Below, piece after piece: positions 1-6,138 of a stretch of 6,315 nucleotides of DNA. A program made the translations under genes and the position numbers. This stretch comes from an uncultured Ruminococcus sp. (lineage in GTDB: Bacteria > Bacillota > Clostridia > Oscillospirales > Ruminococcaceae), in contig CAMJES010000133.1 in the NCBI GenBank assembly GCA_946404705.1, forward strand, positions 1 through 6,315, given 5' to 3'. The notes below the pieces were generated by a model. The model searched no databases and was not told the DNA's origin. It saw only the letters and a program-made list of their open reading frames with translations. The number at the start of each line of letters is the position of its first letter. Within the stretch, counting starts at the first letter, position 1.

Positions 1-44
1 CACCGAGATCTACACTCTTTCCCTACACGACGCTCTTCCGATCT
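1..44 (+). other. Illumina TruSeq/P5 adapter remnant (not genomic)
   Basis: The first 44 bases match the 3' part of the Illumina universal (P5) adapter, including ACACTCTTTCCCTACACGAC and the terminal GCTCTTCCGATCT. This is a sequencing-library oligonucleotide left at the contig end, so it should be trimmed. Genomic sequence begins at about base 45. The match is made from memory of the standard adapter sequence, and no biological meaning should be given to these bases. Confidence 0.98.
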
Positions 45-709
45 AGCAGTATGCACAGATATTTGATGAATACACTCCCGAGCAGCTTTCCGACAGGACT
101 TATGATGATGTAATGGATATCCTCGGCAAGGCTGACTTTAACGAGCCGTCTACTATCAACATTTACGCAAAGACCTTTGAACAGAAGGACAACATTTCCG
201 ACAGAATATCCAAATATAACGATGCAGCTGACGAGGACAGTCAGATACACTACACAGACTATGTTGCACTCCTTATGTCCTCTATCACAGACATCATCAG
301 CGGTATCTCTTACGTTCTTATCGCATTCGTTGCGATCTCGCTCGTTGTTTCTTCGATAATGATAGGTATCATCACATACATTTCCGTACTCGAAAGAACA
401 AGAGAGATCGGTATTCTCCGTGCAATCGGCGCGTCAAAGCATGACGTTTCGACCGTATTCAACGCAGAAACTCTGCTTGTCGGCTTGACATCGGGACTTA
501 TCGGCGTAGGCGTTTCCGCACTTGCAACAATTCCGATAAACGCAATTATTTACCACCTTACAAATATTGAAGGACTTAAAGCAGTTCTGCCCGTTCCTGC
601 GGCAGCTATCCTCGTTGCTATAAGCATGATACTCACGCTCATAGCAGGACTTATCCCGTCAAGAGTTGCTTCCAAGAAAGACCCTGTTGAAGCGCTCCGA
701 ACCGAATAA
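45..709 (+). CDS. ABC transporter permease, FtsX/MacB-like family (C-terminal part, 5' truncated)
   Basis: This is the C-terminal end of a membrane permease subunit of an ABC transporter of the FtsX/MacB/LolC type. The gene is cut by the contig end: the reading frame is open from base 47 (first complete codon) to the TAA at 707-709, leaving 220 residues. Residues 1 to about 75 are hydrophilic and look like the end of an extracytoplasmic domain. Three hydrophobic segments follow at about 81-112, 140-168 and 183-206, the usual layout of the last three helices of this family. After the first of these comes the diagnostic cytoplasmic motif LERTREIGILRAIGAS (about 115-130), which in this family lies at the coupling helix touching the ATPase. 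The protein ends with the typical PSRVASKKDPVEALRTE signature. The ATPase partner is probably upstream, outside the window. Substrate cannot be told; clostridial relatives include peptide or antimicrobial exporters and proteins of unknown role. The ATG at 113 is internal and is not the true start. Confidence 0.93.
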
Positions 710-721
710 AGACTATATTAC

Positions 722-761
722 AAATCCGCTTTTGATACGATGTATCGGAAGTGGATTTTTT
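722..761 (+). terminator. Strong intrinsic terminator of the ABC permease gene
   Basis: Bases 722-738 pair with 742-758 in the RNA to give a 17-bp stem, counting three G-U pairs, closed by a 3-nt GAT loop. A run of T follows (756-761). It starts 12 bases after the permease stop codon, so it should end the permease transcript before the repeat element and tpiA. Confidence 0.88.
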
Positions 762-819
762 AAGTTTGAAGTGTGGAGTGTGGAATTAAGGTGTATGCTT
801 CGCAGACTTTTTTATTAGC

Positions 820-848
820 TTGACTTAATTTTTGTAATGAGATATAAT
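820..848 (+). promoter_or_regulatory. Near-consensus sigma-70/SigA promoter inside the repeat element
   Basis: TTGACT (820-825) and TATAAT (843-848) are separated by exactly 17 bases, giving 11 of 12 consensus positions. It points toward tpiA. A transcript would begin near 855 and run through the palindrome core, giving tpiA a leader of about 350 nt with a large hairpin. It is better than any other promoter in the window by -35/-10 match, but activity is not shown. Confidence 0.6.
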
Positions 849-905
849 GGAATAAATTGAGTGGGTGAACTATTCGACAAATCGGAATTTGTATCAATGT
901 CTAAT

Positions 906-981
906 TTGTAGGGGCGGATTCTATATCCGCCCGATTCACGGAATATCGTTACACGGGCGGATATAGAATCCGCTCCTACAA
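906..981. repeat. Near-perfect 28-nt palindrome core (TTGTAGGGGCGGAT type)
   Basis: Arms 906-933 and 954-981 are inverted copies with one mismatch, separated by a 20-nt loop (934-953). Each arm is itself a hairpin: on the left, GGGCGGAT (912-919) pairs with ATCCGCCC (925-932) around a 5-nt loop, and the right arm can do the same with one wobble. The unit can therefore fold as one long stem or as two small ones. It is GC-rich within AT-rich surroundings. I recall very similar TTGTAGGGGCGGAT sequences dispersed in gut Clostridia genomes, but could not check this here. Confidence 0.85.
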
Positions 982-1130
982 TTTGCGACAAATTCCAATT
1001 TATCGAGCAGAAAATATTTCAACTTTCCACTTTCCAAATTTCACATTCGAAAACTCCACACTCCAAACTCTCAATCTATATTTGTAATTATATATATTCA
1101 CAAAAAATTAATATATATTGTTTGGTTTTG

Positions 1131-1139
1131 TGATATAAT
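1131..1139 (+). promoter_or_regulatory. Extended -10 promoter of tpiA
   Basis: TGATATAAT is a perfect -10 hexamer (1134-1139) with the upstream TG of an extended -10 element. The -35 region 17 bases upstream (about 1111-1116, ATATAT) is poor, but the stretch 1078-1118 is very AT-rich and could act as an UP-like element. Transcription would start near 1146, giving a leader of about 60 nt that contains a small hairpin (1156-1160 with 1167-1171). The same ten bases, TGATATAATT, recur before the gene at 3917. Confidence 0.65.
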
Positions 1140-1207
1140 TATGTGGGAAATTTTTTGCGCTTTTGGGCGCAGACTCAATAAATTCACTTTAAAAGGAGTT
1201 TTTTACA

Positions 1208-1984
1208 ATGAATAAGGCATTAAGAAAAGCTGTTATCGCAGGAAACTGGAAAATGAACAAGACCCGTCCCGAAGCTAAGGAGCTTCTTGAAGCTATCAAG
1301 CCCCTCGTTGCTGACGCTGCAGGCAAGGTTGAAGTTATCGCTTGCGTTCCTTACACAAATCTTGAAACTGCTGTTGCAACTACTGCAGGCTCAAACGTTA
1401 AGGTTGGCGCAGAGAACGTTCACTTTGAAAAGAGCGGCGCTTTCACAGGCGAGATTTCCGCTGATATGCTTGTTGAAGTTGGCGTTGAATATGTTGTTCT
1501 CGGTCACTCCGAGCGCCGTCAGTATTTCGGCGAAACAGACGAAACAGTAAACAAGCGCACAAAGGCTGCTCTTGCTGCAGGTCTTAAGCCTATCGTATGC
1601 GTTGGCGAGCTTCTTTGGGAAAGAGAATGCAATATCACAGAGGAAGTTATCGCTCGTCAGATCAAGCTTGACCTTTTCGGCATTTCCGCTGAAGATATGA
1701 AGAAAACTATCATCGCTTACGAGCCTGTTTGGGCTATCGGCACAGGCAAGACTGCTACCGCTGATCAGGCTGAGGAGGTTTGCGCATTTATCCGTGCAAC
1801 ACTTGCAAAGCTTTACGGCGCAGAGGTTGCTGACGCAGTTACTATCCAGTACGGCGGTTCAATGAACGCAGGCAACGCTGCTGAGCTTCTTTCCAAGCCC
1901 AACGTTGACGGCGGTCTTATCGGCGGCGCTTCACTCAAGGCTGCTGATTTCAACACTATCGTACAGGCTGCTGTAAACGGCTAA
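1208..1984 (+). CDS. tpiA: Triosephosphate isomerase
   Basis: This cytoplasmic enzyme interconverts dihydroxyacetone phosphate and glyceraldehyde 3-phosphate in glycolysis and gluconeogenesis. The 258-aa product is full length for the bacterial family (about 250 aa) and forms a single TIM barrel. All key residues are present: Asn13 and Lys15 in GNWKMNK (12-18), catalytic His100 in LGHSERR, catalytic Glu172 in AYEPVWAIGTGKTAT (170-184, which includes the flexible lid loop), and the phosphate-binding YGGS (215-218) and GLIGGASL (236-243). The start is ATG 1208, nine bases after AGGAG (1194-1198). Codon use is narrow (GCT, GTT, CTT and AAG dominate), as expected for a highly expressed gene. There is no terminator before the next gene, 32 bases on, so it is probably the first gene of an operon with the small protein and gpmI. 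gap and pgk, common partners, are not adjacent upstream. Confidence 0.98.
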   Translation: MNKALRKAVIAGNWKMNKTRPEAKELLEAIKPLVADAAGKVEVIACVPYTNLETAVATTAGSNVKVGAENVHFEKSGAFTGEISADMLVEVGVEYVVLGHSERRQYFGETDETVNKRTKAALAAGLKPIVCVGELLWERECNITEEVIARQIKLDLFGISAEDMKKTIIAYEPVWAIGTGKTATADQAEEVCAFIRATLAKLYGAEVADAVTIQYGGSMNAGNAAELLSKPNVDGGLIGGASLKAADFNTIVQAAVNG

Positions 1985-2016
1985 GCATCAGAATAAAACA
2001 CAGGAGAGAGCATAAA

Positions 2017-2292
2017 ATGAAAGCGGCAAAAAAATCCAGCGCAAAACGGACGTTGATCGTGCTTATATGCACATTGGCAGTCCTTTTCGCAGGATTTTTC
2101 ACCACCGACCTTATCCGCGCCAAGCGGTACAAGCTCCCTCCTGTTTTCTGTATCTGCATTATTGACTATGAAAACGGAAGCAAGGATTATTACGGTTTAG
2201 GCTACAAGGTCTGGGAGGACTACGACACGTTCGACCGCACGACCGACTACTATGTCGGCTTTTGGCTTATCCCGAAATTCTTCTGCTTATGA
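2017..2292 (+). CDS. Small membrane-anchored or secreted protein of unknown function
   Basis: The product is 91 aa. It begins with a basic stretch (MKAAKKSSAKR), followed by one hydrophobic segment at about residues 12-30, which would act as a signal anchor or uncleaved signal peptide with the C-terminal part outside the cell. No lipobox or clear signal-peptidase site is seen. The rest is short and aromatic-rich, with the segments LPPVFCICIIDYENGSKDYY, YGLGYKV and YYVGFWL. This resembles, from memory, small uncharacterised clostridial proteins with an 'F-x-I...G-S-x-x-Y-x-G-L-G-Y-K-V' core, but no function is known to me. It has a good ribosome binding site (AGGAGA, 2002-2007, 9 bases before ATG 2017). 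It lies 32 bases after tpiA and 22 bases before gpmI, so it is very probably co-transcribed with them. Codon use is less biased than in its neighbours (for example CGG, CGC, TTG and TTA), suggesting lower expression or a later insertion into the operon. It has two cysteines near the middle and one at the end. Confidence 0.8.
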   Translation: MKAAKKSSAKRTLIVLICTLAVLFAGFFTTDLIRAKRYKLPPVFCICIIDYENGSKDYYGLGYKVWEDYDTFDRTTDYYVGFWLIPKFFCL

Positions 2293-2314
2293 ATTATTGG
2301 AAGGAATGATAATT

Positions 2315-3832
2315 ATGGCAAAAAAAACAACCGCACTTATCATTATGGACGGTTTTGGCGTTAACAAGGACAGCTACGGCAACGCTATCGCAGCTGCAAA
2401 GAAGCCTAACCTTGACAGATACTTTGCAGAATGGCCGAACACAACTATCGGCGCAAGCGGAATGTGTGTAGGTCTTCCCGACGGTCAGATGGGCAACTCC
2501 GAGGTCGGACACACAAACATGGGCGCAGGCAGAATTGTTTATCAGGAACTTACAAGAATTACAAAGTCCATTGATGACGGCGATTTCTTCAAGAACGAAG
2601 CTCTTAACGAAGCTGTTGACAACTGCAAAAAAAACAACAGCGCTCTCCACATTTTCGGACTTCTCTCCAACGGCGGCGTTCACTCACACAACACTCACCT
2701 TTACGGTCTTTTGAAGCTTGCAAAGCAGGCAGGACTTGAAAAGGTATATGTACACGGTATTCTTGACGGCCGTGACGTTCCCCCTACAAGCGGCAAGGAC
2801 TTCGTTGCAGAGCTTCAGGACAAGATGAACGAGATCGGCGTCGGCAAGATCGCAAGCCTTTCCGGACGTTACTATGCAATGGACAGAGATAACAACTGGG
2901 ACAGAGTTGAAAAGGCTTATGCCGCTTTCGTTTACGGCGAAGGCAATCAGGCTGATGACGCTGTTGCTGCAGTTGAAAAGTCATACGCTGACAATGTTAC
3001 AGATGAATTCGTTATCCCTACCGTTATCAGCGGAACAGAGCGCATCAAGGCTAACGACAGCATTATCTTCTTCAACTTCCGCCCCGACAGAGCGCGTGAG
3101 ATCACAAGAACCTTTGTTGACCCCGATTTCAAGGGTTTCGAGAGAAGAAACGGCATGATGCCCGTAACTTATGTTTGCTTCACACAGTATGACGCAACAA
3201 TGCCTAACGTTAAGATCGCATTCAAGCCGCAGTCGCTCAACAATACACTCGGTCAGTATATCTCCGAGCAGGGCTTGAAGCAGCTTCGTATTGCAGAAAC
3301 CGAGAAATACGCTCACGTTACATTCTTCTTTAACGGCGGCGTTGAAAAGCAGTATGAGGGCGAGGACAGAATTCTTGTTAATTCACCTAAGGTTGCGACT
3401 TACGACCTCCAGCCCGAGATGAGCGCATACGAGGTTACTGACAAGGTAGTCGAAGCTATCAACGCTGAAAAGTATGATGTTATCATCCTCAACTTCGCTA
3501 ACTGCGATATGGTAGGACATACGGGCGTTTTTGACGCAGCTGTAAAGGCTGTTGAAGCTGTTGATACCTGCGTGGGCAGAACTGTTGACGCTATCCTTGC
3601 TCACGGCGGCACAGCACTTATCACCGCAGACCACGGCAACGCCGACAAGATGTATGAACCGGACGGCTCACCGTTCACCGCTCATACAACGAACGTTGTT
3701 CCGCTTATAATTGCAGGTCAGAAGGGTGAGCTTCGTGAAGGCGGCGTTCTTGCAGACCTCGCTCCCACAATGCTCAAGATAATGGGAATTCCCCAGCCCG
3801 AGGAAATGACAGGCAAGTCCATTCTTCTTTAA
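2315..3832 (+). CDS. gpmI: 2,3-bisphosphoglycerate-independent phosphoglycerate mutase
   Basis: This cytoplasmic Mn-dependent enzyme of the alkaline phosphatase superfamily interconverts 3-phosphoglycerate and 2-phosphoglycerate. At 505 aa it is full length (about 510 in relatives). Visible active-site elements, in order, are: metal ligand Asp12 in MDGFG; phosphorylated Ser62 in MGNSEVGHTNMGAGR; His123 in GGVHSH; DGRDVPP (151-157); Arg185 and Arg191 in SGRYYAMDRD; the FRPDRA substrate loop (255-260); Lys331 in EKYAHVT; Asp398 and His402 in NCDMVGHTG; Asp439 and His440 in TADHGNAD; and His457 in AHTTN. This is the phosphatase domain with the inserted transferase domain at about 77-310. ATG 2315 is chosen because AAGGA (2301-2305) lies 9 bases upstream and the family begins near MAKK. 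The frame is open back to an ATG at 2252, but that would overlap the preceding gene and add 21 unrelated residues. It is the last gene of the tpiA unit and has the same narrow codon use as tpiA. Confidence 0.98.
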   Translation: MAKKTTALIIMDGFGVNKDSYGNAIAAAKKPNLDRYFAEWPNTTIGASGMCVGLPDGQMGNSEVGHTNMGAGRIVYQELTRITKSIDDGDFFKNEALNEAVDNCKKNNSALHIFGLLSNGGVHSHNTHLYGLLKLAKQAGLEKVYVHGILDGRDVPPTSGKDFVAELQDKMNEIGVGKIASLSGRYYAMDRDNNWDRVEKAYAAFVYGEGNQADDAVAAVEKSYADNVTDEFVIPTVISGTERIKANDSIIFFNFRPDRAREITRTFVDPDFKGFERRNGMMPVTYVCFTQYDATMPNVKIAFKPQSLNNTLGQYISEQGLKQLRIAETEKYAHVTFFFNGGVEKQYEGEDRILVNSPKVATYDLQPEMSAYEVTDKVVEAINAEKYDVIILNFANCDMVGHTGVFDAAVKAVEAVDTCVGRTVDAILAHGGTALITADHGNADKMYEPDGSPFTAHTTNVVPLIIAGQKGELREGGVLADLAPTMLKIMGIPQPEEMTGKSILL

Positions 3833-3845
3833 GAAAAATTTTCAA

Positions 3846-3854
3846 TGATATAAT
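3846..3854 (+). promoter_or_regulatory. Extended -10 promoter for the four-TM protein gene
   Basis: TGATATAAT repeats the extended -10 element found before tpiA, here in the gap between gpmI and the next gene. The -35 region is weak (TTCTTT at 3825-3830 with 18-base spacing). Transcription would begin near 3861, leaving a leader of about 55 nt before TTG 3917. This would make the next gene independent of gpmI. Confidence 0.5.
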
Positions 3855-3856
3855 TC

Positions 3857-3893
3857 AAGCGCAGTCTGCGGTAATTGCGGCTGCGCTTAATTT
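3857..3893 (+). terminator. Possible weak terminator after gpmI
   Basis: AAGCGCAG (3857-3864) pairs perfectly with CTGCGCTT (3881-3888) around a 16-nt loop, followed only by AATTT. The stem is GC-rich and is placed 24 bases after the gpmI stop, but the T-run is short, so termination may be partial. The hairpin overlaps the start of transcription expected from the promoter at 3846-3854. Confidence 0.45.
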
Positions 3894-3901
3894 GTAGGTA
3901 T

Positions 3902-3911
3902 AAGGTGGTGA
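3902..3911 (+). promoter_or_regulatory. Near-perfect ribosome binding site deciding a TTG start
   Basis: AAGGTGGTGA matches the full anti-Shine-Dalgarno complement AAGGAGGTGA at 9 of 10 bases. No ATG lies at the right distance. TTG 3917 lies 8 bases after AAGGTGG and is the best-placed initiation codon in the open frame. The two GTG codons at 3905 and 3908 lie inside the site itself and are poor starts. Confidence 0.75.
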
Positions 3912-3916
3912 AGCTT

Positions 3917-4453
3917 TTGCCGAACGGTTTAAAGGAAAAAGAAAAGGAAAAAAAGCAGAAGCTGAAACAGCTTGAAGCGGAAATAAAGGAAATGAAGCGC
4001 GACCATAAGGAAACCTTTGAAGCAATGACCTATCCGTCACTAAGCTATGTGAAGCCGACAAGACAGCAGATGATTTGCGCTGCCGCAGGAGTGTTCATTA
4101 TGGCGGCTGCAGGTGTGTGGCTGTATTTCAATGCGCCCGAGTTTGACCGTTATGCCGTTTTTCGCTTGGGAAGCTTGCGTTTTACAAGGAGCATTTTTTT
4201 CCTGCCGCTTGTGATATCATCACTTATGCTCATATTCGGCAAATGGAAAAAGGCCATACTGTTTTCGTTAATTCCTGATGCAGCAGTTGCAGTTATAGGC
4301 GTTGCCGTATCAATGAAAACGGAGCTGCTTAAGCTTCCGATGTGGGTTTATGTCGTTATGTATTGCCTAATTTTCATCGGAACGGCACTTTTTATAGGAG
4401 CATTGCTCTGTTATCGGATACATAAAGAGAGAATCAATAAGGAAAAGGAATAA
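3917..4453 (+). CDS. Four-TM membrane protein with charged coiled-coil-like N-terminus, unknown function
   Basis: With the TTG start at 3917 the product is 178 aa. Residues 5-36 are an almost purely charged Lys/Glu stretch (KEKEKEKKQKLKQLEAEIKE and on) that should form a cytoplasmic helix or short coiled coil. Four hydrophobic segments follow at about 52-72, 92-108, 112-132 and 143-166, with basic residues between and after them. The protein ends with a charged tail (HKERINKEKE), so both ends are probably in the cytoplasm. I do not recognise the family and see no catalytic motif. The gene has its own promoter candidate and ribosome site, and lies 84 bases after gpmI, so a link with glycolysis is not implied. 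Codon use is less biased than in gpmI. Its stop codon (4451-4453) lies inside the left arm of the shared terminator. An upstream in-frame TTG at 3875 would add 14 residues but has no ribosome site. Confidence 0.8.
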   Translation: MPNGLKEKEKEKKQKLKQLEAEIKEMKRDHKETFEAMTYPSLSYVKPTRQQMICAAAGVFIMAAAGVWLYFNAPEFDRYAVFRLGSLRFTRSIFFLPLVISSLMLIFGKWKKAILFSLIPDAAVAVIGVAVSMKTELLKLPMWVYVVMYCLIFIGTALFIGALLCYRIHKERINKEKE

Positions 4454-4485
4454 CCGCTGCACCTTCGTACAGCGGTTATTTGAAT
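4449..4485. terminator. Bidirectional terminator between convergent genes
   Basis: AATAACCGCTG (4449-4459) pairs perfectly over 11 bp with CAGCGGTTATT (4470-4480) around a 10-nt loop. It separates the four-TM gene (+), whose stop codon it overlaps, from pyrG (-), which stops 6 bases away. The following bases are T-rich in both readings (TTTGAATTTT on +, TTATTCCTTTTCC on -), so it can plausibly serve both genes. Confidence 0.82.
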
Positions 4486-4486
4486 T

Positions 4487-6097
4487 TTAATTATTCTTTT
4501 CGGAATATTCCTTTGAAGCGCGGATAAAGTCTGCGAAAAGCTTCTGCGGTTTATTCGGACGAGATTTGAACTCGGGGTGGAACTGAACGCCCACAAACCA
4601 CGGGTGATCCTTTACTTCAACTATCTCAACAAGGCGCTCATCGGGCGACTGACCTGCGATAACAAGTCCTGCTTCGGTGAGCTTGGAGCGGAATGCATTA
4701 TTGAACTCCCATCTGTGGCGGTGGCGCTCATAGATAAGCGGTTCGCCGTATACTCTTTCACAGGTCGTTCCGCTTGTGAGCTTACACGGATAAAGTCCGA
4801 GTCGCATTGTGCCGCCCTTTTCGGTGACGTCCTTCTGGTCTTCCATAATATCGATAACTGGATAAGGCGTATCTCCGAACTCGGTCGAATTTGCACCCGA
4901 AAGTCCGAGGACATTTCTTGCATACTCGATAACTGCCATCTGCATACCGAGGCAGATTCCGAACAGCGGAACCTTATTTTCACGGGCATAGCGGATAGAT
5001 TCTATCATACCCTCGATTCCGCGGTCGCCGAAGCCGCCCGGAACGATGATACCGTCACACTTGGAAAGCATTTCGTCTGCATTTTCTCTTGTGACTTCCT
5101 CGGAATTTATCCACTCGATATTGATATTTACATCATTTACGATACCGCCGTGGCGGAGAGCTTCCGCAACGGAAAGATATGCGTCATGGAGAACGACATA
5201 CTTGCCGACAAGTCCGATAGTAACGGTTTTATTTGCATTCTTTGCGCGGTTGACCATTTCTGTCCACTCGGTAAGGTCGGGTTTCTTGCAGGGCAGACCG
5301 AGGTGGTGGCAAACACTGTCTGCGAGTCCCTCTTTTTCAAGCCAGAGCGGAACTTCATAGAGCGAAGGCGCTGTGAGGTTCTGGATAACGTCCTCTGCAC
5401 GGACATTACAGAAAAGTGCGATCTTCTTGCGCATATCCTCGGGAATTTCCTTTTCGGAACGGCATACTATGATGTTAGGCTGTATACCGATAGAAAGCAG
5501 TTCCTTTGTGGAATGCTGTGTAGGCTTTGACTTAAGCTCCTCCGAGCCTGCGATATACGGAACGAGGGTAACGTGAATGAACACGGCATTCTCGCGGCCG
5601 ACTTCGGTAACGACCTGACGGATAGCTTCAAGGAACGGAGTTGACTCGATATCTCCGACTGTACCGCCGATTTCGGTGATAACGATATCGGTATCCTTTT
5701 CTTTTCCGACGCGGTAAACTCTTTCCTTTATTTCATTTGTGATATGCGGAATTACCTGAACCGTTCCGCCGAGATAATCGCCGCGGCGCTCCTTGTTGAG
5801 GACTGTCCAGTATATCTTACCCGTGGTGACATTTGAATTCACCGAGAGGTTCTCGTCAATGAAACGCTCGTAGTGACCGAGGTCAAGGTCGGTTTCTGCA
5901 CCGTCATCGGTAACGAAAACTTCACCGTGCTGATACGGCGACATTGTACCCGGATCAAGATTTATATAAGGGTCAAATTTCTGAATTGTAACGCGGTAGC
6001 CTCTTTCTTTCAGCAGACGTCCGAGCGATGCGGCGGTAATTCCCTTTCCAAGCCCCGAAACAACACCGCCTGTAACGAATATGTACTTAATCGGCAT
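4487..6097 (-). CDS. pyrG: CTP synthase (glutamine hydrolysing)
   Basis: This cytoplasmic enzyme aminates UTP to CTP with ATP and glutamine, the last step of pyrimidine nucleotide synthesis. The 536-aa product is full length. The N-terminal synthetase domain (about 1-270) begins with the invariant MPIKYIFVTGGVVSGLGKG, holding the P-loop-like nucleotide site. It continues with KFDPYINLDPGTMSPYQHGE (40-59), which lies at the UTP/CTP site, acidic Mg ligands Asp70 and Glu142 (TEIGGTVGDIE), and QHSTKEL (194-200). The C-terminal class I glutamine amidotransferase domain (about 290-530) has the oxyanion loop PGGFGDRG (353-360), nucleophile Cys382 in FGICLGMQ, and the His507/Glu509 partners in VQFHPEF. 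ATG 6097 is chosen because the family starts at this point and AAAGGA (6114-6109 on the minus strand) lies 11 bases upstream. It is convergent with the four-TM gene and is transcribed alone in this window. Confidence 0.99.
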   Translation of the reverse strand: MPIKYIFVTGGVVSGLGKGITAASLGRLLKERGYRVTIQKFDPYINLDPGTMSPYQHGEVFVTDDGAETDLDLGHYERFIDENLSVNSNVTTGKIYWTVLNKERRGDYLGGTVQVIPHITNEIKERVYRVGKEKDTDIVITEIGGTVGDIESTPFLEAIRQVVTEVGRENAVFIHVTLVPYIAGSEELKSKPTQHSTKELLSIGIQPNIIVCRSEKEIPEDMRKKIALFCNVRAEDVIQNLTAPSLYEVPLWLEKEGLADSVCHHLGLPCKKPDLTEWTEMVNRAKNANKTVTIGLVGKYVVLHDAYLSVAEALRHGGIVNDVNINIEWINSEEVTRENADEMLSKCDGIIVPGGFGDRGIEGMIESIRYARENKVPLFGICLGMQMAVIEYARNVLGLSGANSTEFGDTPYPVIDIMEDQKDVTEKGGTMRLGLYPCKLTSGTTCERVYGEPLIYERHRHRWEFNNAFRSKLTEAGLVIAGQSPDERLVEIVEVKDHPWFVGVQFHPEFKSRPNKPQKLFADFIRASKEYSEKNN

Positions 6098-6138
6098 AAT
6101 TTTTACGTTCCTTTCTTACAAATAAACATATTACTTTT

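Larger units (their letters stand above)
763..1069. repeat. MITE-like composite inverted-repeat element
   Basis: The stretch between the permease terminator and the tpiA promoter has no coding frame and is built as nested inverted repeats. The outer arms are 763-779 (AGTTTGAAGTGTGGAGT) and 1053-1069, whose reverse complement is AGTTTGGAGTGTGGAGT, with one mismatch. Intermediate arms are 875-892 and 988-1005 (16 of 18 positions match). The core arms are 906-933 and 954-981 (27 of 28 match). Each side also carries a 7-bp tandem pair: GTGTGGA twice at 771-784 and ACTTTCC twice at 1022-1035. The layout resembles a miniature non-autonomous element or a REP/BIME-type palindromic unit that has collected around a core. 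No transposase and no clear target-site duplication are visible, so the boundaries are taken only from the outermost arms and mobility is inference. Confidence 0.7.

Noticed and set aside
906..981. CRISPR-like repeat pair
   Set aside because: There are only two copies in inverted orientation with one 20-nt loop. No direct-repeat array or cas gene is present.
1156..1171. Small TGCGC/GCGCA hairpin in the tpiA leader as a riboswitch or attenuator
   Set aside because: The stem is only 5 bp with no T-run or alternative pairing, which is too little to support a regulatory RNA.
2252..2314. 21-codon upstream extension of gpmI starting at ATG 2252
   Set aside because: It overlaps the 91-aa gene in another frame, lacks a suitable ribosome site, and adds residues absent from the family, whereas ATG 2315 has AAGGA nine bases upstream.
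2294..3634. Several minus-strand open frames of 66-129 codons opposite gpmI
   Set aside because: All are antisense shadows of a strongly conserved enzyme gene, with no ribosome sites or recognisable products.
3875..3916. Earlier TTG start for the four-TM protein
   Set aside because: The region is the loop and right arm of a hairpin and contains the ribosome binding site itself. No Shine-Dalgarno sequence precedes 3875.
4577..5530. 317-codon open frame on the plus strand opposite pyrG
   Set aside because: It lies wholly antisense to a clear CTP synthase, has no ribosome site and no recognisable domain, and is explained by the codon bias of pyrG leaving the opposite strand open.
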